Positions 1-10,859 of a stretch of DNA of 64,000 nucleotides are shown here, piece after piece. The DNA comes from Endomychus coccineus. Its lineage: Eukaryota; Arthropoda; Insecta; Coleoptera; Endomychidae. How positions within the stretch are numbered: position 1 is the first letter of the stretch; every line of letters begins with the position of its first letter. The position numbers and the translations under genes were made by a program. The stretch is taken from the NCBI GenBank assembly GCA_958510875.1, contig OY294067.1, positions 232,219,771 through 232,283,770 of the forward strand, written 5' to 3'. The notes below the pieces were generated by a model, which saw only the letters and a list, made by a program, of their open reading frames with translations, had not been told where the DNA came from and ran no database searches.

Positions 1-700
1 TAATAATAAACGGAAATATACAATTACCTAAGCAAATTAACTTTCTTATTTAAACTTGTATTACACATTTCAAAGTCTTATAGGTAGGAACAGATAACTT
101 AAATCTACAAGCTAACATAGATTTAAGCAAAGGAATTCTTATAAAGCCGCGTTAGGATGAAATACGAGGGGGACTCAGTCTCAGTGAAACCACGTTCAAA
201 TAAGGGATTGGAATGGAGAAATTGTTATCATATGAAGGATGCATTGTACCACAACAAAATTTTAATATTGCGAAATCCACGAATATTTAAGAAATCTACA
301 AAATTATATCTTTAACGGAATAACATACAATAAAACTACTTGCTCTAAAATTTCTTGAACCAATTAATGAAATTCTGAGTAACGTTGATATAAGTATTGA
401 ACACCATAATTCAGTCCTTTCTGATATGCCTTGCGTTGCTCGGGCTACAGATTTGGAAAATACTTTTACCCCTCAGAATTTTTTAGTTAGTCCATATGTG
501 TAGTAGTAAGTCCACCACAGGAACAACAAGCGACATAGGTTGCTTCGTGGCTCCTAGATTTTACTTGGAGCCTCCAACTAATCTTACGAATGTGAAAGAG
601 CATGAATGTTTTCCAGAATTTACCCTTTGTAAATTTTATGAAGTTATAAATAATTGCCCTTGCTTCGTTATGGTATTTAGAATGGATGATGAAGTAGTTC
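1..700. other. AT-rich stretch, no gene recognised
   Basis: Nothing in this stretch matches a family I know. The overlapping short frames at about 487-831 are on opposite strands and lack recognisable motifs. The 3' part runs into a tandem repeat that starts near position 700. Confidence 0.4.
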
Positions 701-1005
701 TTTCGAAATCTCGTGTAGACAGTGACTTGACCCTCGTTTTGAAGGTCAAGTCTGAAGAATTCCATCAACACTGGTATTTATCTGCTTCGAATTATGAGAA
801 AGGGCGATGGTGCAATCGAAATCTCATGTAGACAGTGACTTTTCTCTTGTGTTGAGGTCAAGCGTGTAAATTTTTTCCAAGATCGGCACTTATCTGCTTT
901 GAGGGGTAAGGAAGGAGGTTAGGGTAGTTATTTCGGAATCCCACGTATACAGTGAATCTCCTCTTGCTTACAAAATTTCATTTTCAAGAACGGAATCGAA
1001 CTATG
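700..1005 (+). repeat. Tandem repeat, ~115-bp unit, about 2.6 copies
   Basis: A landmark of the form 'tttcgaaatctcgtgtagac' recurs in diverged form at about 701, 816 and 931, giving a period close to 115 bp. The intervening text ('gtcaag', 'tatctgctt') recurs as well. The same unit occurs in the opposite orientation at 1641-1905 and at 54780-54965, so it is a dispersed family with tandem organisation at each site. No coding capacity is evident. Confidence 0.65.
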
Positions 1006-1625
1006 TAAAGAAATAAGCAAACAACAACCTTTATATAATATACCTTAGATTCTTGGATAGATTTCCTGATCAATTGTATGCAGAATTAAGTTTCAAGCTT
1101 ATTCAAAGAATATTCCCATATTTTCTCCGAAGAGTTCCTCCTCTCTATTTCTTTGTATCTTCTTAGTCTTACTTCTCCATCTGTTGTTATGTTAGATTCC
1201 AATATTGTACTACTTTTATTTTCACATGTTCTTCTTTTTCACTCATTTGGTATTTTTTCTATAGGATTATGCTATGGATGGATCTTATCAGGGTATTTTC
1301 ATATTTTTACCTTTGTTGTCTTTCTTAGAGTCTTACTTTTGACAGGGTTTTATTTCTGATTTTCTTTATGCCTGATTTCATTTCAATATTTTTTCTTTCA
1401 CTATGTTCCAGCTCAAGCCTCAAGCCTGCCACGAAGATGCCACCTGTAATGGTTAGCGAAATGTCGACATCAAGTCGTGCTATTGTGGCGGAATTCATTC
1501 GGCAGCCTTCAATTTTCAAGATTAGCTATCCGCGGATGTCTACTATTCGAGATATGTTTTTCCAGCTTGTACTGTAACGTTTAAGTAATTGAAATTGTGT
1601 ACACTAGATTTCTAAAATAAGAGGA
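1005..1625. other. AT-rich stretch, no gene recognised
   Basis: There are short overlapping frames on both strands (about 1153-1577), rich in hydrophobic residues because of the base composition. I see no conserved motif, splice structure or repeat. Confidence 0.4.
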
Positions 1626-1910
1626 AAATCACAGTCTACATGATATTTCGAAAAACTACCCTATGGATTTTTCACAGCCGGTAAATCAGAAAAATATTGA
1701 TCTTGATGAAATTTTGCACATTTGACCTTCGAAACAAAAAAAATTACTATTCACATGAGATTTCGAAAAATTTCCCTCTCAATTTGTCACCTTCAAGGTA
1801 AATAAGTATCGATCATAATGACATTTTTTACACTTGGTCTTCTACAAAACAAGAGGAAAGTCATTTTCCACATGAGATTTCGAAATAACTATGTATTTTA
1901 CTTTTGGGTC
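1625..1910 (-). repeat. Second locus of the ~115-bp tandem repeat, inverted
   Basis: The landmark 'tgagatttcgaaaaa' recurs at about 1641, 1756 and 1873 (period 115-117 bp). Each copy is followed by diverged forms of 'gatcttgatgaaattttgca'. This is the reverse orientation of the 700-1005 array and is very similar to the copy at 54.8 kb. Confidence 0.65.
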
Positions 1911-3110
1911 AACCCCAGGAATTTTTGCTAGTTATATAATAAAGGTAGTAGTATTGACAGTTGTAAAACACATATATTGTCAATTCGAATAAACTTTCCA
2001 TCTTATGACAGAGATTCAACGTCTTTCTACATCTTTATCTATTTCTAATCATTTCCAATATATTTTCGGTTCCTGCGAGTGAGGGACATCACGTGATAAA
2101 TTGATCACAGCTTGTTTGATTTGATTTCTTCTATTTCCTTCTTTTTGTTCATGTTATATTGTTTCTGGATTCATACATTTTGTATCTTGTCCCTCTGTAT
2201 GTCCCTGTGTTTTTTGTTCTTTAGTCAATTTGATTTCCGACGACTTCTGTTGGATTGTCCAGGTAACATTATGTCCTGGGATGACTACAAAAATTATTCA
2301 ATACAAGGGGTAGATATTTTTATACAAGTTTCGAATGAACATTTTTATAAAAATTTATTTTCTATCGAACAGTTAAATATTCAGGAAGTTATTCATACGA
2401 GTTATATAAATAAAAAAGTTTCTTGTGTCACGGAACGACGTGGAAAACAACCTACTCCAATAGCAGTATTCAGATAGGTAGAAATGTATTAATCAACACA
2501 AAATCAGTCTGAAAATATTATTGGTAAAGATAAAAATCTATCTACGAATTTGAATGCTGAGCTGAATGAACTAATAATTGATCAGACGAATTCGCGAATA
2601 AACTGAAATGAAACGTTAACAAGGATAAAAAAGTTAAGAAGCGTACTAACCCTTGTAGACGACATTTTATCGTACCTTGTTAGGTTGACGAATTTCTTAG
2701 ATTCACGCCGGATTTAGCTCTTTGACCAAATCGCATTTCTGTCGTTATCTCGCCTGTATTTCTTTGTATTCGCCCAGCTACGATTCATTTTGTCTCCTCA
2801 AATCAATTTATATTGAAATACATACGAAAAGTATGCATTTATAGATAGTTTATACAAGTTTAAGCTGCTTCATATTGAAAGAACGTTTTCGTAACGTTGT
2901 ACATAAAAGGGTATTTAAATCACTAAAAGATTTATCAAGCAGTCGCTTAAGTATTTTTTGTGTGTTGGAACATACATTATTTCAGCTGAGTTGGGAACAG
3001 AATATTGAAATACCTTATATCAATGAATGGTGGAAGCCGTTACTTTGTGAAATTCACCATAGTGATATAATAAAATATTCATTACTTTGTTTTTAAATTA
3101 TAGAACTACA
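1911..3110. other. AT-rich stretch with one dispersed repeat segment
   Basis: The segment at about 2047-2114 ('atcatttccaatata', 'gtgaggga', 'tcacgtgat', 'ttgatcac') is repeated at about 62787-62860, so it is a dispersed repeat. The rest, including frames at 2112-2477 and 2875-3096, shows no family I recognise. Confidence 0.4.
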
Positions 3111-3287
3111 GAAGAAACTGAAATGGGAGTATATGGGATGGGTCTGGGATCGGATACTTTTATTGCTCAAGCGGATCAAACTAAAGGGAAATATGCCATG
3201 TTTAATATAGAAAGAAATTTCCGTAGACAAGAAATCATCATCATGTCAGCAGTCAAACCGTCTTCAACGTGCTGTGCTCTCATGTAA
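3105..3287 (+). other. Possible exon of an unknown gene
   Basis: An open frame of about 60 residues follows a pyrimidine-rich tract ending in 'attatag' near 3104, which could be a splice acceptor. It ends with a stop after 'CCALM'. The composition (Gly, Thr, Gln and Met rich) looks less like translated AT-rich noise than the neighbouring frames do. I cannot assign a family, and no partner exon is evident. It may equally be a chance frame. Confidence 0.15.
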
Positions 3288-3349
3288 TCAGCCCCAAGAT
3301 GGTCTTGGTATTTGTCATGGTATTTATTCCAGTAATACGATATTTTCTG

Positions 3350-3590
3350 AAGTTTTCAAGAATATACAAATATGATGATTAAAAATTCTTACAATTCACC
3401 TGGAGGTCAGTAAACCTGGGTACCACATCGGTCTCAGGCAATTTACAGAAATTTTATTGAAACCAAATTATCTCAAATTTGTTACTCGAAGGTTTTCAAG
3501 TGTGCAGAACACGAATATGACGATTAAAAATTCTCATAATTCATCTGGAGGTCAGTAACCCTGGGTATCATGTCGGTCTCAGGATCTCTA
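3350..3590 (+). repeat. Tandem pair, ~140-bp period
   Basis: The block 'gttttcaag...gattaaaaattct...tctggaggtcagta' occurs at about 3351 and again at about 3491. Both copies continue into 'ccctgggta' and 'cggtctcagg'. The two copies differ at scattered bases. The second copy abuts the decayed LINE on the minus strand. Confidence 0.6.
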
Positions 3591-3594
3591 TCAG

Positions 3595-4510
3595 CTCTGT
3601 AAAGAGTTTATCCTTTAAATTGGACACCAGAATCCGGTATAGAGCTGATGAGTCATGACTCAGTAGTCACAATGCAGGTTGGAGAATGTTGTTGGATGAA
3701 TAGGTGAAACTGGTTCAGCCTGGCAGTTAGTGATGAAACATTTGTGTATGCGATGGTAAATTCTGTTAAAAAAGTGTCTTGTTTTTTGCTTCAGTTGTGC
3801 ACAATCGTTGGTACATTTTTTACGTATTTAATCGTATTATCAGTTATTAGTTATATGCGGATATCGTTTAGGTATTGACTTTGCTTTGGAGTTTGATCGT
3901 CGCGCATAGAGATGGAAGCAAATTTGGAGATGGCCAGTTTTTTCTTGTTATGTACAATTGTACGAGTCGGAACCGGTGAAGTAAAAAGGACTTTCAACAT
4001 GCGTGGCTTGTTGTTAATCTGGCTTGTAGCCTACGCACAGCCGTCGGTTCGCGAAGCCCCGATTTATTGTGCGCTATAGCATTGAGAATCTTAATGCAAT
4101 TGTCGTTGTCATCACGATCAGATTGTCTTGTTGATTTCGGTACATTGCATATGATTATGTTATGAGATCTATCATCTCGATCTATTCCTTCAGTAACTAT
4201 TGACTCATACGCAATTGGAGATATATTTGTCTGCTGCAAGTAATCTTAATTTTAAGTTCAGTCAGTTTGAGTTCTACTAAGTTTGTAAGAAATTTTGTCA
4301 GGTTCATAAATTTATCATCCGTGTTATTGCAATTATTGCAATGATATTTAATATTCTTGCTTCTTGACCTCGTAATATGGGGGAGGCATCATCGGCAGAA
4401 AGAGCGATGCCAGATAAATGTAAGCGAAGGCTGTAAGCGTCACACTTTGTAATAGATGGGCCGTTGTCCGCTGGACAGTTGTGGCAGCGGCGTGACATAC
4501 GATGTTTCAA
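3595..4510 (-). pseudogene. LINE remnant: ORF1 (PHD-like finger) and start of endonuclease
   Basis: On the minus strand, 4510-4304 encodes a Cys/His segment (CHNC...TKCDAYSLRLHLSG...LSADDA) resembling the PHD-like finger at the N-terminus of some CR1/Jockey-type ORF1 proteins. It is followed at 4239-3994 by a segment of the 'NIIICNVPKS' type, seen in the ORF1 C-terminal half. At about 3765-3600 a frame reads FTIAYTNVSSLTARLNQF, the characteristic start of an APE-type endonuclease. Internal stops and frame changes show that it is dead. The element is cut off before the reverse transcriptase. The order ORF1 then endonuclease is that of a non-LTR retrotransposon. The clade (CR1 or Jockey) is inferred from memory of the motifs. 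Confidence 0.6.
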
Positions 4511-7500
4511 CAGTAAACGATTTTATGAAGGACTAATGTAAAAATTGCCTCATAAGAAATCACAAATGTATCGCTGTAAACTCCACAATGAGGAATTATT
4601 GTTAATTGATTTAAGTAATTAGTAAATGATGCTCGAAGAGAGTAAGGAAAGGTATTAATACACTCGTATTTTCAGCAACACGATGCACCAATGTGATATA
4701 ATAATTGAGTACTAGAAATACGTTAAAATTAAAAAGTAAGTAGACAGTAATATTAAAGGTGATACTGCTCACACTGCCGAACCAACCCTTCCTTTAACAC
4801 AAAAACATCTCTTTTATGGTACAGTTATGTTGAAGATATTTTAGTTTAGGTATTACCAAGATGATATAAAATTTACTGCTGAAATCGAAAACAACAGTTA
4901 CATCAGTTTTCAGGATTTGACAATTTCTAACCAAAATAATAAACTTTTATACAATATTTATAGAAAAGACATCTTCACCGCTGCGACTACTCCTATGGGA
5001 TCTTAGTCATATTAGTTACTAATTTGCAACTTTTAATTCAATGATCCATCGAGAATTTTCTATCCCTCTATCAGAAAAAGATTTATTATTATTATGATTT
5101 TGTATTATAATTATCAAAAAAAGTGAAATGAAGAAAAAAAAAGTATCCCGGGTGGGATCGAACCCGGGTTAATGCTAGTGTACATCATCTTTGATAATTG
5201 AGAATTAAAATTTTTAGATGATTTTTTTTTGTGTAACTGTCAAACGCTGAAACGGGGAAAATGAAATATTGAGATAGCCACAAGAGGCATCTATAGTCTC
5301 AATCAAAGTTTATAACGACGGACTCAAAAGGCTTAGCATGAATTTCTTCGGAATTGAGGCAACCTAGAAGATCGTGCTTGGTATCAAAATTTACGTAAAT
5401 GCTTCAGCTACTCGAATATGAATTTATTTTCCTGAACTTTCTGACGTAAACATTTTTCTCATTTTTCGAGGTTCCTTTTTTTCAAAATGTTCTCAAATCG
5501 GCCCATATGAACCAAAGAGGTTGAATTCTGGTTCATAAGTGAAAGCCATCAATATCTTTCGTTTAAATTTTGGTTTTGAGTCAAAAGGTTAATTTTTTGG
5601 CCCGTAATAAAAATTCCGTTTTCTACGGAAAGAGCGATTGCAGCGCCCCGTTCGCAGATATCAAACAAATGAAAAAAACTCTGAACGTCTGATTTTGCTC
5701 AAAAATCGCACTTTTTGGGTCCTATATTAGGCCCCTTACATTATATCAACTTCTAATTGGCGTCATTTCACTCTTTTTTGATCTCTTACAGCTTTTTCTG
5801 TGATACAATGATCGAGTGGAATTCAGAGTTTTTTTTTAAATTGGAAAAACACCAAAGTCGGGGCAATTTGGAACCAAAAAATGGCCAATAACTCGAGTAG
5901 CATAGGGCCCAGACATATTTAATGTTCATATTCGCGATCAGCGCACCCTAAAACTCAAAGATTGACAAACATTGAGGAACGTAAAAATTTTAACCCAAAA
6001 CGTGAAATAAAATTACAGAGGGACTGGACTACTATGCCTTAGTTTTGTTTTATTTTACTCTTTAATTTAAAATTGAAATAAAATGTAAAAATCAATATTT
6101 ATGTCTTATTTTCTTTCTTTCTATTTTTCTTTCATTTATTTGACGCCTCCCTTGTGAAGCTTCGGTGTTCTCCTAGGGAGATGATCCTCACAGTTTGAAA
6201 ATCTCTGGTTTTGATAAATTGAAGCCATATTGTATCTGACACCATAAATATTCTAGGAATGTTATTTTTGATTTTCTCATTTATTAGACCAAACTGTTTT
6301 GATGTAAGTCGAGGTCACATTTAGGATGAGAAAAATTCCATATTCGTTTTAGTCTTGTAGCCAATTATTTACAATCTCAAAATTGAAATAAGCTTATTCC
6401 ATTTCAAATGTTAGTCACCCGTTTCTATGAGTATTCATTCGACTACATGAGAAAATTTTCTCATATTGTCATCGGGTTAGGAATAATTTCAAATCAGAAA
6501 TGATTGCAATGGAATAACGATGTTTACAGCTTTCCGCTGAAGTTTGTTATATTTATTTGAAATTGAATTTCCATTTGCCAAAGAGTATGCTAAACAAACT
6601 GTTACAAACACTGTGGATCCAAACTTGATTAAAACGCCTAAGGACATTAAAGGCACTCAAGATAGAAAGTATATCCCTAAATAGCCAGGAGCTCCAGTAA
6701 AATGTACTCTTAATAAAATTGAATTTTACATAATGAGCGGCTTTTTACATTCACGTAGTTGTCAATATTAAAAGGTATTCTTAGGGCGAATCGTTATTTG
6801 TTTCAGAAGTAATATGTTTATTATTAATTATGTTCACGCTTAAACCTTTAACAGCAATTATGTTACAAGGAGTTCAAAGTAAATAGAAACTAGTTCTGAA
6901 TAGTAGCTCAAGAACTTGGAGCAAACATCTTTGTGCCAAAGGAGTTGTCATGTTAAGGACCATAGTAAGAGGATCCGTTTTGAAGGTTTTAACTCACGTA
7001 TCTTGTGAAACTACAACACCTCCGTTAACGATCTGGGTTGCGATTTTATCTTTGTGTTTGTGTTTTTTGTGCTGAATCGGATACTGAGAGGTCAAGAAAA
7101 CATTACTTCATGAATTCGTTTCAGAAATAGATTCAAGTGTTTGGAATGTTAAAGCGATATCTATTTGATAATATTTTTGCGCATTAACTATACTCAGCTA
7201 TTAATAATTAGTATAGAGTGTTTCTGGATAGCTTCAATATATTATATATGGTGAAAATTGAGGGATTTTTTTGTCAAACTTCCTCCCTCTCCACATTAAA
7301 CCCCCCTGACGTAAAAAATGATTTCCATTGATGTTCTTCGCTCTGAAAGAAGTGCAAAGAATAAAATTTGGTAGAAAGTTTGTACTAATGGGAAGACAAT
7401 TTTGACAAGCTCAAATGTGACTGCAAGGAGTAGTATAAACGTACCCATAACTCTTAAACGAATCAACAATTCATGAGTAAGAAGCTGTATTCAGAAAGAA

Positions 7501-7755
7501 ACAAACATTTACAAACTTTTTTGCTTCTTACGTTTTCTCTAAAATTCAAATTTCACATTAGAAATAAAATTTCGTTGACGTCCATTTCCAAGTATCATAG
7601 AGGATATTATTTCATGATTAAGTCTAGTAAGTTAGTGTAAATAATCTTAGCAAATAAAGTGTAGCAAAAATGAGCAAGAACAAACTATTAATAATTTGAA
7701 CACAATTATATTAATATAAATCACAATACATGTTCAAAATGGTTCTTGTCAACTA
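4511..7755. other. Long AT-rich stretch without recognised genes
   Basis: No coding family is seen. At 5145-5172, read on the minus strand, 'gggttcgatccc' resembles a pol III B box followed by T8, which suggests a tRNA-derived SINE fragment but not a foldable tRNA. The 5300-5960 part reads like a dispersed repeat ('gcacccta', 'cgccccgttcgc'), but no second copy is in the window. Confidence 0.4.
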
Positions 7756-7950
7756 GTCGGGTCAAATTAGACGAAAAAAGTATAAAAGCTGGGAAAATTT
7801 GCGGGCAACTCCGATCGACTCCGGTTTTTTTGCAAAATTTTCCTGAACGGATTTACAACATTCCCGAAAAGAAACTAATATGTGCTTTTCCATTTTTCAA
7901 TTGTTATAGACGAAATTTTGCAATTTTCAACGAAAATGGCTAGAAAACTG
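7754..7950 (+). repeat. Solo end of the 'gtccggtcaaatt' TIR family
   Basis: Immediately after a TA the sequence 'gtcgggtcaaattagacg' begins. It continues with 'aaatttgcgg', 'gactccgg' and 'ttttttgcaaa', in the same order as the left TIR at 18393-18505. No matching inverted right end is found nearby, so this is probably a truncated or heavily decayed member of the same TA-inserting family. Confidence 0.45.
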
Positions 7951-8069
7951 TACTCGAGGTTTTCGAGGTGACTGGTAGCAAATCTTTTTAGATTGTTGGA
8001 AGATTTATATTCGATCTATGAAGTAACATTCAAATTACCGCGCTTCAATTCTGAATATGATGGGACTAT

Positions 8070-8089
8070 AATATATACCTATATATACC

Positions 8090-8153
<64 letters not shown>
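8070..8153. repeat. (TA)n microsatellite
   Basis: Nearly pure AT dinucleotide repeat directly abutting the left end of the 131-bp-arm palindrome. Short frames across it are artefacts of the repeat. Confidence 0.95.
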
Positions 8154-8156
<3 letters not shown>

Positions 8157-8216
8157 GAACTGGATTCTCGGGTATTGATCCGCGTTGTGTGGTTTCGGTC
8201 CTCAAAAGGACCAATT

Positions 8217-8258
8217 TCACGACGTTTCGGCAAAGTCGCATTTGCCATCTTCAGGTGA
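8217..8258 (-). ncRNA. Hammerhead-like ribozyme motif, minus copy
   Basis: Read on the minus strand: UCAC (stem I), CUGAAGA (fits CUGANGA), one extra U, stem II GGCAAA/UUUGCC with loop UGCGAC, then GAAACGUC and GUGA, which pairs with UCAC. The ACGU at the stem III position is self-complementary, so stem III could form between two molecules, as described for minimal dimeric hammerheads of PLEs. The extra U before stem II is a deviation. Cleavage activity is inferred, not shown. Confidence 0.55.
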
Positions 8259-8318
8259 TTCGACCGTAGAGTCTGGAAAATCTAAGTTCGCCTAGATTTT
8301 CCAGACTCTACGGTCGAA

Positions 8319-8360
8319 TCACCTGAAGATGGCAAATGCGACTTTGCCGAAACGTCGTGA
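8319..8360 (+). ncRNA. Hammerhead-like ribozyme motif, plus copy
   Basis: This is the mirror image of the motif at 8217-8258. It has stem I UCAC/GUGA, the core CUGAAGA, stem II GGCAAA/UUUGCC and GAAA, and a GUC cleavage-site triplet. Both palindrome arms therefore carry it, one per strand. Hammerhead motifs are established parts of Penelope-like element terminal repeats. Confidence 0.55.
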
Positions 8361-8451
8361 AATTGGTCCTTTTGAGGACCGAAACCACACAACGCGGATC
8401 AATACCCGAGAATCCAGTTCTACACATTACGTCCGCGAGAACCTAAGAAGA

Positions 8452-8454
<3 letters not shown>

Positions 8455-8503
<49 letters not shown>
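8455..8503. repeat. (TA)n microsatellite
   Basis: Dinucleotide repeat on the right side of the palindrome, between it and the 3' end of the minus-strand PLE that starts near 8530. Confidence 0.95.
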
Positions 8504-8507
<4 letters not shown>

Positions 8508-8566
8508 TTTGTATGTTTTCTTGGTATATTGGTTCGTATATATACTGAAAATGAAATAAAAATTTT

Positions 8567-8607
8567 GTTTGACGTTTCGACAATGTTTATTGTCTTTATC
8601 AATTTAG
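8567..8607 (-). ncRNA. Degenerate hammerhead-like motif downstream of PLE 3' end
   Basis: On the minus strand, UUGAUAAA precedes stem II GACAAU/AUUGUC, then GAAACGUC. The stem II sequence differs from the 8.2-kb copies but pairing is preserved. The CUGANGA box is degenerate. It lies about 390 nt downstream of the stop of the PLE GIY-YIG remnant (8996-9198), where a PLE terminal ribozyme would be expected. Confidence 0.4.
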
Positions 8608-8995
8608 AAAAGAATAGATGATTTCGATTGATGAAATGCGTCTGCAGCCGACTTGTGTTTTAAGATCCAATTAAAACTGCAGAAAACATTGGATCGGTTG
8701 TGTGTGAAAGAGTAATGTATGGCTGATTACAATTTGAAATGGATTGAATTTGATTAAATACAAGATATTTTAAGATTGTACAATTATAAGTATCTATGAT
8801 TATTGTATGAATTAGTTATTCTATGATAAACACTTCCGATCTATCATAATCAACCATTCAAGTTTAAGATAATTCTATGGAATTTAACCTCAAAATTGTT
8901 ACTCATAATGTCATAATTAAATAATACTTTATCTTTTTTAGGTTGAATTTTGAATAGACAAGTGGAAAGTGGCACTTCAAACTAATAAAATTTTG

Positions 8996-9198
8996 TTAAG
9001 TTTGAATTAGATTATTATAAAGTTTCGAAAGATTGGAATCTATTTTGTCATTTACACAACTGTTCTTTTTAATTTGAATAGATTCCAATATCAAACGTTT
9101 GTTGTCGTTTGTTTCAATATTTAAAATGTTTGTATTGTTGTAGTCGAATGTATGGTTAGTGTCTTTTACATGTTTATTGAGCGCAAAACGCTATTGGA
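8996..9198 (-). pseudogene. Penelope-like element C-terminus (after GIY-YIG)
   Basis: The minus-strand frame reads FALNKHVKDTNHTFDYNN, then ILNIETNDNKRLILESIQIK, and ends at TAA (8996-8998). An H-x-F-D segment, followed by 'E..NDNKRLILESI.I', is the usual C-terminal signature after the GIY-YIG domain in PLEs. The GIY-YIG and RT portions upstream (above 9200) are lost or unrecognisable. About 400 bp of 3' sequence leads to a hammerhead-like motif and a (TA)n tract. The copy is dead. Confidence 0.65.
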
Positions 9199-9339
9199 AC
9201 GAAATTCAAACAATTCCATGAGGATTTTCATAGGCCCGTAAGTGATTATTATGAAAATTCCCAAAGCACTCCCAAAAGTTAGTTTCATTGGTGAACATAT
9301 TGCATGATAAAAACGGCTGTATTTGGTTATTCATTCTTC

Positions 9340-9482
9340 GACAAAAATTACAGGGGGTAAAAGGGCTTGCGTACGTTGAATAACGTACTTGTTTCAGAAC
9401 ATTCTCCTATTAATTCGTTTCCATTAGTACAACCATATAAAAAAAGCATATCTGTCATTTCAGCATTAGTAAAATTTAGCAT
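9340..9482 (-). pseudogene. Possible Tc1-like transposase N-terminus (DUF4817-type)
   Basis: The minus-strand frame from about 9482 reads MLNFTNAEMTDMLFLYGCTNGN. This resembles the 'FTNAE..DMLLIYGEA.GN' start of helix-turn-helix regions found in some insect Tc1/mariner-superfamily transposases. Only about 45 residues are seen and the next domains are missing. The assignment is from motif memory only. Confidence 0.3.
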
Positions 9483-9559
9483 TTTATCTAAACATCTGTA
9501 TTTGTTGCACTCATTTCAAAATAATACATTATGTTCTTATGAGGAACAGATATAAAGAC

Positions 9560-10615
9560 AATAAATTTATTGATTTTTTGAATAAAAAACATAAGAGAAG
9601 AAAAAGTTCGCAAACTTCTGTTTCTGTCTGAATACGGTTTCTCCTCACGAAATGTTGACCAGCTTAAGAGCTCTGATATAAAATATTTAAGGGGTACCTA
9701 AATTTGTACGGGTGGGCAATTTCCGATGTTTGCATAGGTAACTATAGAAGATACAAACATGGAAGTCACAACATCGTTCTCTTTTTTGGAGATAAATTCA
9801 CTGGCGAAAACAAATATTTGATATCGTGTTTTAAATTCGATTTATAAACAACATTTCGATATTTCACTTTTAGACCTTAATGAAGATCGTGGTTGTTTGT
9901 AAAGTTGGCGGAAAATAACTTTCACATTTTAGAAGCACTTGTTTCTGTATAATCCAGTGGCGTCGCTTAAATTTCGAGTTATGACTCAAAGTTGTATGTA
10001 TGTGTTACAATTTCAATTATTCGTGGTTTCTTCGTTGTTATGGCGAAAACATTTTTAATTGGAAATAATGCGATAAAGATGCTTGGTGCTTAGTAAGTTA
10101 GTTCAAGAATTGATGTGAATTAGTTTTCAAAAGTCTTCTGATGGTGGTCGTGAGATAGAGATGGAAATAAACAGACATTAGTGTTAATGTGACCTATTTC
10201 CCAAAAATTTATATATAATTCATACCTGACTCATATCATTATCATACATACAATTCGTTCATGATTTAGACATGATTCATTCAGTAATGATTCAGATGCA
10301 TCAAATATTCGATTTATGTCGATTAAGTGTTATGTACCAGTTATCATGATGTGCCATTTACTATGTAAACGGTAAACAGTTAATAAAGTTGTTACGTGTG
10401 ACCTATTGATTCTTGTCCCAGAATGATACCCTAAGCCAACACGTTTTCCTATACTTCCCTACGTTCCATACGACTTAAGACTCAACCAAGGATCTGTGAA
10501 CCAAATTAATTATATCTCTTCTCAGAATAATTTGATACAATTTTTGAATTAGCTTGTTTCTAGATGGGTTTGTAAATGCTCGAAAAGGTTATTTCCGTAA
10601 AAATCCAAAATAATT
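9560..10615. other. AT-rich stretch, no gene recognised
   Basis: No recognised motif, splice structure or repeat partner in the window. It ends where the BEL/Pao 5' LTR begins. Confidence 0.4.
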
Positions 10616-10619
10616 TTTA

Positions 10620-10807
10620 GGTTGTGTTGTTTCATGTTTTTGAACATTATTTCTACGTTTTAAAAGCGTTTTACAAGATAGCTTTGTATATACTTGAATA
10701 GAAAATGTGAATTGTGAAAAATGTCAGAAGAAATATAGGTTGTCAAAAAAGTACGTCAATATCGATTTTCAAGGATTGTCTTAGTTCAGCCTGATTTACT
10801 TTTGTGA
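10620..10807 (+). repeat. 5' LTR of the BEL/Pao element
   Basis: It aligns along its length with 14454-14622: 'gttgtgt', 'gaacat.atttctac', 'gaatagaaaatgtgaattgt' and 'cttagttcagcctgattta' occur in the same order in both. It is followed by 'gaccccgacgtgat', a sequence commonly found as the primer-binding region downstream of insect LTRs. Confidence 0.75.
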
Positions 10808-10859
10808 CCCCGACGTGATAGAAGAGGTGAATTTGGGTGAAACTTTTGAACATCAAAAG

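Larger units (their letters stand above)
8154..8423. repeat. Perfect palindrome, 131-bp arms, 8-nt spacer (PLE termini)
   Basis: The left arm 8154-8284 is the reverse complement of the right arm 8293-8423. I saw no mismatch when aligning them by eye, and the frame beginning MANATLPKRRE is encoded identically from both sides. The arms lie between (TA)n tracts and each contains a hammerhead-like core. The motif pattern ('cctgaagatgg...gccgaaacgtcg') is characteristic of terminal repeats of Penelope-like elements. I interpret the palindrome as two PLE termini in inverted orientation. Confidence 0.8.

Noticed and set aside
2112..2477. 121-residue frame as a membrane protein
   Set aside because: The hydrophobic stretch (Phe, Leu, Ile, Ser) follows from a T-rich strand. 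I see no conserved motif, and the start lies in a dispersed repeat.
5120..5200. tRNA gene on the minus strand
   Set aside because: The T stem does not pair properly and no acceptor, D or anticodon arms can be drawn upstream, so I kept it only as a B-box-like signal.
8066..8602. Open frames across the (TA)n tracts and the palindrome (MANATLPKRRE...)
   Set aside because: They arise from dinucleotide repeats (Tyr-Ile runs) and from the structured PLE terminus. The identical frame on both arms reflects the palindrome, not coding.
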